DNA of 64,000 bases from Corynebacterium sp. NML140438 (GCF_001875725.1 NZ_MLCQ01000017.1:62001-126000), one strand, 5' to 3'. Positions 1 through 9,652 are shown, counted from the first letter of the stretch. Translations and numbers: made by a program. Notes: generated by a model not told the origin, from the letters alone.

Positions 1-623
1 TCACCGATGACTGCACCTTCTTGCGTGTCGACCGAGATCAGTTCGTGTCCAACTACCTGCTCACCGTCAAGCCCAATCTGCTCAGCGATGATGTCTAGCA
101 GCGCGCGATCCACCCCCAGCACCGGCTGTGTGTGTTGCTGGCGCTCAACAGGAGGAGTGTCTGCCCTGTAAAGGTGGATCGCAAGATTCGGCACCCGAGC
201 TACAGGGCCGGTATTTACCAAGTGGGTCTTCCCGCTCGAATCCACCACACGCCCCGCAAACGCAAGGTCCCTGTCGAACCAACTCTGCAGAATCGGGCCC
301 CCGTAGACCTCAACCGCAACTTGGCGAGCCCCCTCTCCCACCACGTCGGGATTCGGCTTCACCATGAGCCCCGGGGAATCTGTATGGGACCCAAGGATCC
401 GGAACCTGCTGGAAGTCGGGTCAAAGTGTTCAGGAACCCACCACGCAACAACTGCTCCGCCTTCAACTGCTACGTGTCCTCCCGGGGCGGCTGGTGATGT
501 AGCGGAGCTGGCGTCGTCAAGGAATCCATCCCCGACGAGTGCTGCGCGGACAGCTTCTGCTGCGTGAAAGGCACTCGGGCTCTCATTCAGGAATCGAAGA
601 AACGAATCGATCAATGTAGTCAT
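1..623 (-). CDS. M18 family aminopeptidase, N-terminal part
   Basis: The gene reads leftward from an ATG at 623 and runs off the window, so only 207 of roughly 420 family residues are present. M18 enzymes are cytosolic metallo-aminopeptidases (aspartyl aminopeptidase type) that remove N-terminal residues from peptides using two metal ions. The family hallmark GSHTDSPGLMVKPNPD is visible, with the presumed metal-ligand His at residue 80, and the segment VYGGPILQSWFDRDL follows as in other members. The catalytic C-terminal ligands lie outside the window. The next gene is divergent, 43 bp away. Family assignment is firm; substrate preference is not visible. Confidence 0.9.
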   Translation of the reverse strand, partial: MTTLIDSFLRFLNESPSAFHAAEAVRAALVGDGFLDDASSATSPAAPGGHVAVEGGAVVAWWVPEHFDPTSSRFRILGSHTDSPGLMVKPNPDVVGEGARQVAVEVYGGPILQSWFDRDLAFAGRVVDSSGKTHLVNTGPVARVPNLAIHLYRADTPPVERQQHTQPVLGVDRALLDIIAEQIGLDGEQVVGHELISVDTQEGAVIG

Positions 624-666
624 AGATGTGAGTCTAGCTCGAGAAAACCACTAGGATAGAACGACT

Positions 667-1476
667 ATGAACGCCAAACCATTAGCCCTGTCCCCCTCAC
701 GCGCCTCCGACTATCAACAATGCCCGCTGCTCTATAGACTCCGGGCAATCGACAAGATTGAGGAGCCAAAGACCGAAGCTCAAGTTAAAGGCACCCTCGT
801 GCACGCGGTATTAGAAGAACTCTTCGCGAAGCAACGAGACCAACGGACCTACCCGGCGGCAGTCAAACTCATCGTGCCAGCGTGGCGGAAGATGTGTGAG
901 CAAGACCCAAATGTTGCCGAGCCGATCAAAGACGAACAGTTACTCTTTGTCGACGCCCGTACGCTCCTCCGAGGGTATTTTCAAATGGAAAATCCACTCG
1001 GCTTTGATGCCCATGAACAAGAAATGTATGTGAATACTGTCTTGCCCAACGGTGTGCCAGTACGCGGCTTCATCGACCGTGTCGACATCGCCCCAACCGG
1101 TGAAATCAGAGTCGTTGACTACAAGACCGGAAAGAAGCCGCTGCCCAGGTATTCACATGACGCAAAATTCCAGATGCGCTTCTATGCGTTGGTGTACTGG
1201 AGGCTTTTCAATGAAATACCCGCGCAGTTGCGTTTGATGTACCTGAAGGTGGCCGATTCGCTTTTCCTGACCCCCTCAAGTGAAGAACTCGAATACTTTG
1301 AGCGAGATCTCGGCGACCTGTGGGCCAAAATCACCAGAGACGGAGAAACCGGGCAGTTCAGACCAAAACGGTCAAGGCTCTGCGACTGGTGCTCGTTCCA
1401 GGACTACTGCCCCGAGTTCGGCGGAACTCCGCCACTCTACCCGGGGTGGCCCGGCTCCGCCGCAGATACTCAATAG
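667..1476 (+). CDS. RecB-family PD-(D/E)XK nuclease with Fe-S cluster cysteines
   Basis: The 269-residue protein starts LSPSRASDYQQCPLLYRLR, the typical opening of RecB-like exonucleases of the PDDEXK_1 type. The nuclease core is GFIDRVD at about 134-140 and VVDYKTGK at about 148-155, supplying catalytic Asp and Lys. Cys19 with Cys239, Cys242 and Cys248 (CDWCSFQDYC) is the arrangement that binds a 4Fe-4S cluster in AddB and Cas4 relatives. It is a single-domain nuclease without helicase motifs, so a role in DNA repair or processing is likely but not proven. No cas genes are near. It converges on fhs with a 31-bp gap. Confidence 0.88.
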   Translation: MNAKPLALSPSRASDYQQCPLLYRLRAIDKIEEPKTEAQVKGTLVHAVLEELFAKQRDQRTYPAAVKLIVPAWRKMCEQDPNVAEPIKDEQLLFVDARTLLRGYFQMENPLGFDAHEQEMYVNTVLPNGVPVRGFIDRVDIAPTGEIRVVDYKTGKKPLPRYSHDAKFQMRFYALVYWRLFNEIPAQLRLMYLKVADSLFLTPSSEELEYFERDLGDLWAKITRDGETGQFRPKRSRLCDWCSFQDYCPEFGGTPPLYPGWPGSAADTQ

Positions 1477-1507
1477 ACGCCACGGCGGACCTCATTCGCC
1501 TCTGGAG

Positions 1508-3199
1508 CTAGAACAGTCCCTTGATGGTTCCGCTGGAATCAACATCGATGTTGTCGGCTGCCGGCTTCTTCGGCAGGCCAGGCATGGTCATCACAGCTCC
1601 GGTGAGCGCGAGGACAAACCCAGCACCCGTGCGCGGGATGAGCTGACGCACGTGCAGCGTGTGACCCTCAGGAGCGCCAAGCCGTGTTGGGTCGTCGCTG
1701 AATGAATACTGCGTCTTCGAAATACAGACAGGCAGAGCGTCAGCTCCGCTCGCGCGCAGGCTCTCAAGGTCTTTACGCGCCGCGTCCGAGTACTGTACGT
1801 CAGCAGCGCGGTAGACTTCGCGAGCGATCGTCTCAATCGAGCGCTCGACACCGTCTTCCGGGTTATACAAGGAAGCGGACGCGGCATCAACCAGGTTGTC
1901 CAGCACTGTCTGCGCGAGTTTCTCAGCACCCTTGCCGCCGTGCGCCCACACCTCTGCTTCTTCAAGCGCAACGCCGAAGTCCTGCGCCCACTTCGCCATC
2001 CACTCTCGCTCGTGATCTGTGTCGGAGGTGAAAAGGTTCAGCGCAACAACAGGGCGGACCCCGAATTTGCGTAGGTTTTCGACGTGGCGCTCAAGGTTCA
2101 CGATGCCCTTGTCCAACGCATCCAGGTTTTCAGCCTTGAGATCCGAGCGATCAACGCCGCCGTTGTACTTAATGGAACGGATAGTAGCTACGACGACTGC
2201 TCCCGCCACATCGAGGTGGCCATAGTGCGCCTTGATGTCGAAGAACTTTTCCGCACCGAGATCCGCCCCGAAACCCGCCTCGGTGAAGACATAGTCAGCA
2301 CATTGCTGCGCCGTCTTCGTAGCGATCAGCGTATTGCAGCCGTGAGCGATGTTCGCAAACGGACCACCATGAATGAAAGCTGGCGTCCCACCCATCGTCT
2401 GCACAAGGTTCGGTTTGAGCGCGTCTTTCAACAGCGCTGTCATAGCACCAGCTGCATTCAGCTGCCCCGCTGTCACCGGTTCACGATCGTAGGTGAACCC
2501 GACAGTGATGTTGGAGAGCCGCTCATGCAAATCCTCGAGATCATGCGCGAGGCCAAGGATAGCCATAATTTCCGAGGCAGCCGTGATCGTAAAACCAGTT
2601 TCCGTCGGCACACCATGCGCAGGCCCACCGAGACCAGTGACAACATTACGAAGGGAACGATCATTCACATCGAGGCAGCGCTGCCACGTAATACGGCGTG
2701 GATCGATGTTCAACTCATTTCCTTGGTGGATGTGGTTGTCAATCATCGCAGCCAATGTATTGTTCGCACTCGTGATGGCGTGAAAGTCTCCGGTGAAATG
2801 GAGGTTAATGTTCTCCATCGGAACCACTTGGGAATAACCGCCACCAGCGGCGCCGCCCTTCAATCCCATCACAGGGCCGAGAGAAGGTTCCCGCAAAGCA
2901 ACAATGGCGTTCTTGCCGAGGTTTGTGAAAGCATCAGTCAAGCCAATCAGTGTGGTGGACTTCCCCTCCCCCGCGGGAGTTGGGGAAACACCAGTGACGA
3001 GGATGATCTTTCCCTGCTTGTCTTGGTTTACAAGTGCGGGATCAACTTTTGCCATGTACTTCCCGTAAGGAATGAGTGCATCTTCGGGAATACCGGCTTT
3101 CAAAGCAATAGTGGAGATCGGCTCAAGTGTATGCGCTTGAGCGATCTCCACATCAGTTAAAACTTCGGACTTGGGGCTGTCAGTGTGTTGTGTAGACAT
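1508..3199 (-). CDS. fhs: Formate--tetrahydrofolate ligase
   Basis: The enzyme makes 10-formyl-THF from formate, THF and ATP. The 563 residues match the usual length of about 555. A P-loop, TPAGEGKST, lies at about 74-82, and the LREPSLGPVMGLKGGAAGGGYSQV region, quoted here only as its landmarks LREPSLGP and GGGYSQV, is the conserved formate/THF part of the family. It is last in the minus-strand order aspA-dcu-fhs, 15 bp after the dicarboxylate carrier, so cotranscription is likely. I do not recall it at this locus in C. glutamicum; with the carrier it may serve growth at low oxygen (inference). Confidence 0.95.
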   Translation of the reverse strand: MSTQHTDSPKSEVLTDVEIAQAHTLEPISTIALKAGIPEDALIPYGKYMAKVDPALVNQDKQGKIILVTGVSPTPAGEGKSTTLIGLTDAFTNLGKNAIVALREPSLGPVMGLKGGAAGGGYSQVVPMENINLHFTGDFHAITSANNTLAAMIDNHIHQGNELNIDPRRITWQRCLDVNDRSLRNVVTGLGGPAHGVPTETGFTITAASEIMAILGLAHDLEDLHERLSNITVGFTYDREPVTAGQLNAAGAMTALLKDALKPNLVQTMGGTPAFIHGGPFANIAHGCNTLIATKTAQQCADYVFTEAGFGADLGAEKFFDIKAHYGHLDVAGAVVVATIRSIKYNGGVDRSDLKAENLDALDKGIVNLERHVENLRKFGVRPVVALNLFTSDTDHEREWMAKWAQDFGVALEEAEVWAHGGKGAEKLAQTVLDNLVDAASASLYNPEDGVERSIETIAREVYRAADVQYSDAARKDLESLRASGADALPVCISKTQYSFSDDPTRLGAPEGHTLHVRQLIPRTGAGFVLALTGAVMTMPGLPKKPAADNIDVDSSGTIKGLF

Positions 3200-3214
3200 G
3201 CCCCTAGTTTAGCC

Positions 3215-4528
3215 CTAAATCAGCACCGCCCCAATGAGGTAGCCGAGGACTACCGAAGTAGCGATGCATACGATGCCCGGAACGATGAATGGGTGGTCGA
3301 AGACATACTTGCCGATTCGCGTCGAGCCTGTATCGTCCATCTCCACAGCCGCAAGCAGGGTTGGGTAGGTAGGCAGCACGAACAGCGCAGAAACTGCAGG
3401 GAACGCAGCAACAGCAGTCAGCGGGCTGACACCAATTGCAAGGGCCGCAGGGATAAGGGCCTTCGCGGTAGCAGCCTGCGAGTAGAGCAGCGATGCTGCG
3501 AAGAACAGAACGACTGCAAGCAGCCATGGCTGTGCGGTCAGGACGTCACCAGCAATGTTCTGAATGTCCTCAATGTAGTGGTTGATGAAGGTCGTACCAA
3601 GCCAAGCAACGCCAAGCACGCAAACAGAAGCAGACATACCGGAACGGAACACCTGGGTGTTGAGGACCTCGGCAGCACGCGACTTTGTGATCAGCAGAAT
3701 TGCCGCGGCAGCGGAAAGCATGATCGCCATAATCGCTTCGTTACGTGGGACGGTCGGGTTCTCAATTAAACCGATCTGGTCGGAAATGATGGTCGCGTAG
3801 AGCATGACAATGACAATCGCGACGAGGAAAATCCACACGGAGGCCTTCGCGCCATCCTTCGGCTTGTAGCTGTCCGATGTCGTGCTCGACTTTGCTACGA
3901 GACCATCGGCGAGACGACGCTGGTACACTTCGTCGTCCACGAGGTCTTTGCCAAGCTTGTTCGAAACCCATGCAGTCGGGAAAATGGCGAGGAAGGTTGC
4001 CGGGATCATCACACCAAGCAGCTGAAGGTAGCCGACGCCCAAAGGCTCAAGCACGGAAGCCATAAAAACTACTGCTGCAGAAATCGGGGACGCAACGATT
4101 GCCATCTGTGACGCAATAACTGCGACAGAAAGTGGGCGCGACGGGCGAACTTCGCCCTCCTTTGCAACCTCGACGATAACCGGCAGAGTGGAGAACGCGG
4201 TGTGGCCCGTACCAGCAAGTACGGTCATCAGCCACGTAACGATAGGCGCGTACACTGTGACGCGCTTTGGATTGCGGCGCAGGAACTTCTCAGCAAGGTA
4301 GACAAGGTAGTCCATGCCTCCCGCCAGCTGCATTGCAGAAATCGCAGCAATCACACACATGATAATGCCGATGACATCGAAAGGGATGTCATCGGCAGTA
4401 ACAGACATGCCAGTGACGCCGAGAAGCAAAACGCCAAAACCACCGGCAAAGCCGATAGCAATGGATCCCATCCGGGCGCCGAGAATAATGGCGCCGAACA
4501 GGATGATGAGTTGTATCACAAGTAACAC
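3215..4528 (-). CDS. Anaerobic C4-dicarboxylate transporter (DcuA/DcuB family)
   Basis: The 437-residue protein is almost wholly hydrophobic, with ten or more predicted membrane segments, the usual size for Dcu carriers. The opening ILFGAIILGARMGSIAIG and the run ATWVMT-like TWLMTVLAGTGHTAFSTLP belong to that family. Dcu proteins exchange fumarate, malate, aspartate and succinate across the membrane, mainly in anaerobic metabolism. It lies directly downstream of aspA, which makes fumarate from aspartate, giving an aspartate-in/succinate-out logic (inference). The GTG at 4528 has a GGAG ribosome site five bases upstream. DcuA versus DcuB cannot be decided here. Confidence 0.92.
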   Translation of the reverse strand: MLLVIQLIILFGAIILGARMGSIAIGFAGGFGVLLLGVTGMSVTADDIPFDVIGIIMCVIAAISAMQLAGGMDYLVYLAEKFLRRNPKRVTVYAPIVTWLMTVLAGTGHTAFSTLPVIVEVAKEGEVRPSRPLSVAVIASQMAIVASPISAAVVFMASVLEPLGVGYLQLLGVMIPATFLAIFPTAWVSNKLGKDLVDDEVYQRRLADGLVAKSSTTSDSYKPKDGAKASVWIFLVAIVIVMLYATIISDQIGLIENPTVPRNEAIMAIMLSAAAAILLITKSRAAEVLNTQVFRSGMSASVCVLGVAWLGTTFINHYIEDIQNIAGDVLTAQPWLLAVVLFFAASLLYSQAATAKALIPAALAIGVSPLTAVAAFPAVSALFVLPTYPTLLAAVEMDDTGSTRIGKYVFDHPFIVPGIVCIATSVVLGYLIGAVLI

Positions 4529-4569
4529 AGGAACTCCCCTGACTCGGTCGAATTAGTATTCGTATTCTA

Positions 4570-4591
4570 TTATCGCACTTAAAGGCGATAA
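4570..4591. promoter_or_regulatory. Perfect dyad between aspA and the Dcu gene
   Basis: TTATCGC and GCGATAA are exact reverse complements separated by eight bases, 42 bp before the transporter start. No T-run follows in the minus direction, so this is not an ordinary terminator. It could be an operator or an mRNA stem; no known regulator motif was recognised. Confidence 0.45.
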
Positions 4592-4633
4592 CTACCGAAT
4601 CACGGGAGTGTGAGATTTACTACTTTTGGTTGA

Positions 4634-6055
4634 CTAGTCCTCGTCGAAGAACTCGCCGCGGTACTCGGGGTGCATCAGGTTGTCCTTGCCGAGGACGACC
4701 TTGAGCTCCTCCTCAGTAATGAGCCCACGCTCGAGCACCAGGTCGCGAACGCTCTTGCCCGTAGCAGCAGCCTCCTTACCGATGACGTCACCGTTGTGGT
4801 GCCCGATCACTGGGTTGAGGTAGGTGATGATGCCGATGGAGTTGTTGACGTATCCTTCACACACGTCCTTATTCGCGGTGATGCCAACGATGCACTTCTC
4901 ACGCAGTGTGCGGGTTGCGTTGGTGAGGAGGCGGATCGAGTTGAACAGTGCCTCAGCAACAACAGGCTCCATCACGTTGAGCTGGAGCTGACCAGCCTCG
5001 GATCCGGTCAGGACGGCGACGTCGTTGCCGAAGACCTTGAAGCAAACCTGGTTGACAACCTCTGGGATGACTGGGTTGACCTTCGCCGGCATGATCGAGG
5101 AACCGGCCTGCATCTCTGGCAGGTTGATCTCGTTCAGGCCAGCGCGTGGGCCGGAGGATAGCAGTCGCAGGTCGTTACAAACCTTGGAAATCTTCATCGC
5201 TGCGCGCTTCAGTGCGGAGTGCATCCACACATAGTCGCCAGTGTCGGACGTCGCCTCGATCAGGTTTGGTGCGCCCTTGATATCAAGCTTTGTGACTTCT
5301 GCGAGCGCCTCAACAATCTTCTGGCGGTAGCCGTCAGGGGTGTTCAGCTCGGTACCGATTGCGGTTGCGCCAAGGTTAACGGTCAGCAGCGCTTCGGCTG
5401 CGGACTTGATAACATCAAGCTCCTCACCAATCAGTGAACCAAAGCCGGCGAACTCCTGACCGAGCGTCATAGGGACTGCATCCTGCAGCTGGGTGCGACC
5501 CATCTTGATGATGTCGTCGAACTCTTCACCCTTGGCGTCGAGTGCCTTGGTGAGCTCCTCAAGCTCGGTGAGCAGGCCTTGCACTGCGTAGTACAGGCCA
5601 AGACGCAGGCCAGTTGGATATGCGTCATTAGTGGATTGGGACATGTTGACGTCATCGTTCGGGTTGATGATGTCGTACTTGCCCTTTTCTTCCCCCAGAA
5701 TCTCGAGCGCGAGGTTAGCAACGACCTCGTTGGTGTTCATGTTCAGGGACGTGCCAGCACCACCCTGGAACTGGTCGATTGGGAACTGATCCATGCAGCG
5801 GCCGTTGACGAGAATCTCGTCGCAAGCCTTGACGATCGCGTCTGCCTTCTTCTTTGGCAGGACGCGGAGACGGTGGTTTGCCAGGGCCGTGGCTTTCTTT
5901 ACCTCAACCATGCCCCGGATGAACTCTGGCAGGTCATTGATGGTCTGTCCAGAGATCGGGAAGTTGTGAACGGCACGCAGGGTGTGGATGCCGTAGTAGA
6001 CGTCGGAAGGCACTTCAAGTGTGCCAAGCAGATCTTCTTCAATGCGATTACTCAT
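4634..6055 (-). CDS. aspA: Aspartate ammonia-lyase (aspartase)
   Basis: The enzyme converts L-aspartate to fumarate and ammonium. The fumarase/aspartase signature [11 protein letters not shown] is near residue 320, carrying the catalytic serine loop. The length of 473 residues is normal. I chose the ATG at 6055 rather than the TTG at 6073: a TACAAT -10 hexamer at 6063-6068 overlaps the upstream codons and ends seven bases before the ATG, which points to a leaderless or nearly leaderless transcript. The neighbouring dicarboxylate carrier supports a role in fumarate supply or aspartate catabolism. Confidence 0.96.
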   Translation of the reverse strand: MSNRIEEDLLGTLEVPSDVYYGIHTLRAVHNFPISGQTINDLPEFIRGMVEVKKATALANHRLRVLPKKKADAIVKACDEILVNGRCMDQFPIDQFQGGAGTSLNMNTNEVVANLALEILGEEKGKYDIINPNDDVNMSQSTNDAYPTGLRLGLYYAVQGLLTELEELTKALDAKGEEFDDIIKMGRTQLQDAVPMTLGQEFAGFGSLIGEELDVIKSAAEALLTVNLGATAIGTELNTPDGYRQKIVEALAEVTKLDIKGAPNLIEATSDTGDYVWMHSALKRAAMKISKVCNDLRLLSSGPRAGLNEINLPEMQAGSSIMPAKVNPVIPEVVNQVCFKVFGNDVAVLTGSEAGQLQLNVMEPVVAEALFNSIRLLTNATRTLREKCIVGITANKDVCEGYVNNSIGIITYLNPVIGHHNGDVIGKEAAATGKSVRDLVLERGLITEEELKVVLGKDNLMHPEYRGEFFDED

Positions 6056-6062
6056 GGTTTTG

Positions 6063-6123
6063 ATTGTACGCAAATTCCGAACAATACAACTTTTGAACCA
6101 CCAGAGTTACCCCAGTAATGGGG
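6063..6123 (-). promoter_or_regulatory. aspA promoter region with a small palindrome
   Basis: Read on the minus strand, a TACAAT -10 lies seven bases before the aspA ATG, with a TTGTAT 15 bases further up as a possible -35. At 6110-6123 there is the dyad CCCCA-N4-TGGGG, about 55 bp before the start, where an activator or repressor could bind. The regulator is unknown. Confidence 0.4.
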
Positions 6124-6156
6124 ATAGGCACGAGCTATTGGTGTTTAATTGCAAAT

Positions 6157-7005
6157 CTATAGACGGGCAATACGTAGCTGAGTCGCCAGAATCGCCTCTG
6201 CGCCTATCTCGGAAAGCGCATCCATCACAGCATTTGCTTGCGTGCGTGGAACCATTGCACGCACGGCTACCCAGTTTTCTCGCGAGAGCGGAGAGACGGT
6301 CGGTCCGGTCATGCCAGGGGTCAGCTCGCTCGCTTTATCGAGGTTGTCGCGGCACACGTTGTAATCAAGCATCAGGAAGTTTTCCGCATTCAAAATGCCG
6401 CGGATGCGTTGCAATACGACCTCATGATCGTTCGTCAGTGTTGCGCCTTTTCGCTTGATGACGACGGCTTCACTGGCGAGAATCGGCTCCCCGAACGGGG
6501 CTAGCCCATGTTGCTTCAACGTAGTCCCCGTGGAAACGACGTCTGCAATGACGTCGGCGACGCCAAGTTTGATGGAGATTTCGACGGCCCCATCGAGCTC
6601 GATGACTTCCTTTGGTGTGATGTCCAACTCATTGAGATAGTCCACGACCAGATGCGGATACGAAGTAGCGATCCGCTTCCCCTCTAGACCAGACACCGTC
6701 CACGTTTCAGACTGCGGTGCAGCAAATCGGAACGTGGATGCACCGAAGCCTAATGGCAGTACCTCTTCCACTTCAGCGTGGGAGTTGAGTGCCAAGTCCC
6801 GTCCTGTGATGCCAAGATCGAGGTGACCTTGAGCTACATAAATCGCGATGTCGTTCGGGCGGAGAAAGAAGAACTCAATGGCGTTTTCCTCGTCTAGGAT
6901 GTTCAGCGCCTTCGATGCACCTCTCCCCTTGTACCCGGCCTCTTTGAGGATTTGTAGAGCCTTTTCAGACAGTGAGCCTTTGTTGGGAACCGCAAATTTA
7001 ATCAT
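6157..7005 (-). CDS. hisG: ATP phosphoribosyltransferase (long form)
   Basis: HisG performs the first step of histidine synthesis, joining ATP and PRPP to give phosphoribosyl-ATP. At 282 residues it is the long form, which carries a C-terminal ACT-like regulatory domain used for histidine feedback inhibition. The opening IKFAVPNKGSLSEKALQIL and the stretch LDLGITGRDL are typical, and the PRPP loop appears as ADVIADVVSTGTTLK near 155-170. It follows hisE with an 11-bp gap, the same pair seen in other corynebacteria. The long form is inferred from length and the final 80 residues, NWVAVRAMVPRTQ onward. Confidence 0.96.
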   Translation of the reverse strand: MIKFAVPNKGSLSEKALQILKEAGYKGRGASKALNILDEENAIEFFFLRPNDIAIYVAQGHLDLGITGRDLALNSHAEVEEVLPLGFGASTFRFAAPQSETWTVSGLEGKRIATSYPHLVVDYLNELDITPKEVIELDGAVEISIKLGVADVIADVVSTGTTLKQHGLAPFGEPILASEAVVIKRKGATLTNDHEVVLQRIRGILNAENFLMLDYNVCRDNLDKASELTPGMTGPTVSPLSRENWVAVRAMVPRTQANAVMDALSEIGAEAILATQLRIARL

Positions 7006-7016
7006 CGGCGTAGTCC

Positions 7017-7280
7017 TTAGAGGTATTTGTAAATGTCATCGGGGGTGAGCCCACGCTGCAGCATCATTACCTGGGTCCAGTACATTAACTGGCTCATCTC
7101 TTCCGCGAGCTCTTCGTCGGACTGATACTCAGCCGCGATCCACACTTCACCAGCTTCTTCGATGATTTTCTTACCAATGAAGTGGGCGCCTTTCTCCAGT
7201 GCTTGTACCGTGCTTGAGTCAGGGCGCTGAGAATTCGCGGTTTCGGTGAGCTGAGCAAAAAGTTGATCGAAGTCTTTCAC
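7017..7280 (-). CDS. hisE: Phosphoribosyl-ATP diphosphatase
   Basis: HisE hydrolyses phosphoribosyl-ATP to phosphoribosyl-AMP, the second step of histidine synthesis. The MazG-like helical core shows [16 protein letters not shown], with the metal-binding glutamates, and the protein ends in DDIYKYL as corynebacterial HisE does. The longer open frame from 7340 would overlap the upstream HAD gene. The GTG at 7280 gives 87 residues, the normal length, with an AAGG nine bases upstream, so I chose it. It sits between a HAD phosphatase gene and hisG. Confidence 0.94.
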   Translation of the reverse strand: MKDFDQLFAQLTETANSQRPDSSTVQALEKGAHFIGKKIIEEAGEVWIAAEYQSDEELAEEMSQLMYWTQVMMLQRGLTPDDIYKYL

Positions 7281-7321
7281 GCACAACACCTTAGCGGAAA
7301 AGCCGATGGTGCGAGCGTGTT

Positions 7322-7990
7322 TTAAGCCAACGCGTACCACGCTGCAACATCATGTAATGATGCTTCCTGCAAATCAGAAAACGTAATCTTCGTGGCTGGA
7401 CGTGGAACCGTGTCTGCCAGTCCTAGTACCTGGGTACCTGCGCGTATTGCAGCTCGCATGCCGGCTTGAGAGTCCTCGATGGCGATACAGTGCCACGGCT
7501 CTGCGCTTACTAAACGCGCTGCTTCTAAGTACATATCGGGGGCAGGCTTAGGATTCGCAACCTCGTCTCCCGTTACGGTGGCCTGAAAGTAGTCTCCGCC
7601 GATGAAATCAATGCAGGTTTGAGCGAGCACACGTTCTGTATTTGTCGCAACCGCCATTGGGATACCGGCGCTCTTTAGCATCTCAAGCATGTGAGGGATT
7701 CCGGGGTTGAGCTCAAAGCCTTGCGAAAGAAGCTGCTGCATTCTGTCCTGCATCCACTGCTTCAGTCTCTCGGTGTCCCCTGGTTGCAGAACGTATCCCG
7801 TCCAGTTGCTAATAATTTGGAGGGCGGCTGGAAAACTAACGCCTTCCGCTTTTCGACGCTCCCCAGGAGACAGCCGCTTGCCCAAAAGCTCTGAGAGCTC
7901 AAACGTTGCTTGTTCCCAAAGTGGCTCCGTATTGATAAGCGTGCCATCCATATCCCAAAGGACTGCCTGAGGCGTGCGAATCCTATTCAC
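7322..7990 (-). CDS. HAD-superfamily hydrolase, phosphoglucomutase-like
   Basis: The 222-residue protein opens with [19 protein letters not shown], haloacid dehalogenase motif I with the nucleophile and acid/base Asp pair. Motif II is MAVATNT, and the acidic motif IV region is [18 protein letters not shown]. The helical cap and this layout match the beta-phosphoglucomutase/phosphatase subgroup. The GTG start at 7990 shares eight bases (GTGAATAG) with the end of the upstream gene, which means translational coupling. It lies between mshC-linked and his genes. The substrate cannot be named; a sugar phosphate or pathway side product is plausible. Confidence 0.85.
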   Translation of the reverse strand: MNRIRTPQAVLWDMDGTLINTEPLWEQATFELSELLGKRLSPGERRKAEGVSFPAALQIISNWTGYVLQPGDTERLKQWMQDRMQQLLSQGFELNPGIPHMLEMLKSAGIPMAVATNTERVLAQTCIDFIGGDYFQATVTGDEVANPKPAPDMYLEAARLVSAEPWHCIAIEDSQAGMRAAIRAGTQVLGLADTVPRPATKITFSDLQEASLHDVAAWYALA

Positions 7991-8366
7991 GATCAAACAA
8001 CTCCTGCACGGTAGTTGGATCAGCGCCGAGTTGTGCAGCAACCTTTGCAAATAGCCCTTCAATGTCCGCCATTTCTTCCGGTTCGAGCACAGCGTACTGA
8101 TACTTTGCGTTGAACTCTTTTAGGTTTCTGTCGAGACCGGTGAAGAGGTCTTCGATGGTGGCGTCGTCAATTGGCTGAGCGACGAGCGATGCCGTGTCAA
8201 GGAAAATCTCAAGGATTTCCTGGAGCTCAGGTAACACTGAAGAATCGAAAGGGGCTTCCCAGAGCGCAAGGTCCTGCTCTTGCAGATACTCGCCAGTCGC
8301 AAAGATTCTTAGGTCGTCGATGAATTCGTCGACGTCCGGTTGGAATAGAGTACGGAGATTATGCAT
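7983..8366 (-). CDS. Conserved hypothetical acidic protein after mshC
   Basis: I do not recognise a domain in this 127-residue protein. It is strongly acidic, largely helical by sequence, has no signal peptide or membrane segment, and contains the stretches [15 protein letters not shown] and [15 protein letters not shown]. Its ATG overlaps the mshC stop (ATGCATAA) and its own stop overlaps the next start (GTGAATAG), so three genes are translationally linked in a row. That suggests a protein needed in proportion to MshC or the HAD enzyme. The coding call is secure because of the overlaps and position; function is unknown. Confidence 0.75.
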   Translation of the reverse strand: MHNLRTLFQPDVDEFIDDLRIFATGEYLQEQDLALWEAPFDSSVLPELQEILEIFLDTASLVAQPIDDATIEDLFTGLDRNLKEFNAKYQYAVLEPEEMADIEGLFAKVAAQLGADPTTVQELFDRE

Positions 8367-9588
8367 CGTAGTTGGCCACCTTTACCCCCAAGAGGCCTTC
8401 GATTGCTTGTCGAAGCATCCCGTTGTAGTCGCCAGTAGCGGCGTCGATAATGCGAAGTGCAGCTGGCGTGTCGAGGTCATTGGCAAGTGCCTGTCGCAAA
8501 TCCTGGATCGTCTTTTCTACCTGTAACGGCTCCTCAGCCCGGCTGAGCATCTTGCTCCATTCTCCTAGTCGACGTTCAGCCTCTGCAAGCGTTTCGTAGG
8601 AAAAATCTCGGTCTTGACGGTAATGGCCAGCAAATACGGCAAGGCGGATCGCAGAAGCGGGATGGCCTTGCTCTGTCAGCTTGTGAACAAAGACCAGATT
8701 GCCGAGTGACTTTGACATCTTTACTCCGTCAAGCGCGATCATGCCAGTATGCACGTAGTGGTGCGCCATCCGAGACACACCTGAAGCTGCCTCAGCATGC
8801 GCAGCGGAAAACTCGTGGTGCGGGAACGCAAGGTCAGACCCGCCTCCTTGGATAGCAAACGGTACTCCAAGCCGATTAGCCGCAATGGCAGAGCACTCCA
8901 CATGCCAACCTGGACGTCCCGGGCCGAACGGTGAGTCCCATGCTGGCTCCCCTTCGCGGTGCCCGCGCCACAACAGTGCGTCGAGCGGGTCGTGTTTCCC
9001 CTCGCGATTGGGATCTCCTCCGCGTTCAGCGAAGAAGTGCTCCATCTGCTTACGAGTCATGTTTGATTCGTAGCCGAACTGCTTCGTCGCTGTGATGTCA
9101 GCGTAAATATCGCCATGGTCAAGCTTGTAAGCTGCGCCGACTTCCAGGAGACGCTGCACCGTATCGATCACTTCGTCCACCGTCTCTATGGCCCCGACGT
9201 AATCCTGTGGAGGGATAACCGACAGTACCTCCATGTCGCTGCGGAAGAGGTTAATTTGCTCCGTTCCAAGCTCGCGCCAGTCCACGCCGTCCCGCTCCGC
9301 ACGCTCAAACAGCGGATCATCGACATCAGTGATGTTTTGTACGTAGTGAACATCGTGGCCATTGGCAAGCAACTGACGGTAAATCAGATCAAAGGAAAGG
9401 TAGGTAGCCGCGTGACCAAGATGGGTGGAGTCGTACGGCGTAATGCCGCAGACATACATCCCCACCTTTCCAGAGCGATTCGGCGTAGTGTCAACGGGCT
9501 TTACCGCCCCGTCTGCGGTGTCGAACAAAGACAACGGCACGGGGCTACCAGAGACGGCAGGAACAACAGGTTGTGGCCAAGAATGCAT
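8359..9588 (-). CDS. mshC: Cysteine:1D-myo-inosityl 2-amino-2-deoxy-glucopyranoside ligase
   Basis: MshC attaches cysteine to GlcN-inositol using ATP, the penultimate step of mycothiol synthesis, the main low-molecular-weight thiol of Actinobacteria. It derives from class I cysteinyl-tRNA synthetase: the HIGH-like motif THLGHA is at about 53-58, KMSKS at about 290, and CGITPYD, CSAIAA and [12 protein letters not shown] carry the usual zinc and substrate residues. At 409 residues it has the MshC length and lacks the tRNA-binding tail. I start it at MHSWPQP (9588), matching mycobacterial MshC, not at the ATG four codons earlier. A TATGGT hexamer seven bases upstream suggests a leaderless message. 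Confidence 0.95.
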   Translation of the reverse strand: MHSWPQPVVPAVSGSPVPLSLFDTADGAVKPVDTTPNRSGKVGMYVCGITPYDSTHLGHAATYLSFDLIYRQLLANGHDVHYVQNITDVDDPLFERAERDGVDWRELGTEQINLFRSDMEVLSVIPPQDYVGAIETVDEVIDTVQRLLEVGAAYKLDHGDIYADITATKQFGYESNMTRKQMEHFFAERGGDPNREGKHDPLDALLWRGHREGEPAWDSPFGPGRPGWHVECSAIAANRLGVPFAIQGGGSDLAFPHHEFSAAHAEAASGVSRMAHHYVHTGMIALDGVKMSKSLGNLVFVHKLTEQGHPASAIRLAVFAGHYRQDRDFSYETLAEAERRLGEWSKMLSRAEEPLQVEKTIQDLRQALANDLDTPAALRIIDAATGDYNGMLRQAIEGLLGVKVANYDA

Positions 9589-9652
9589 AGTGACCACCAT
9601 ACCGCGGTATCGCTGTTATACATCGTTGCTGGTGGGCGAACCGAAGCGGCAG

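Noticed and set aside
667-1476. Cas4-like protein hinting at CRISPR
   Set aside because: The Fe-S RecB-like fold is shared, but no cas genes or repeats are present, and such stand-alone nucleases are core genes in corynebacteria.
2084-3160. 358-codon open frame antisense to fhs
   Set aside because: Opposite a certain gene, with no recognisable protein features.
4570-4591. Terminator between aspA and dcu
   Set aside because: The hairpin lacks a T-run on the minus strand.
7281-7340. Longer hisE start
   Set aside because: It would overlap the HAD gene and exceeds the family length; the GTG at 7280 fits both length and ribosome site.
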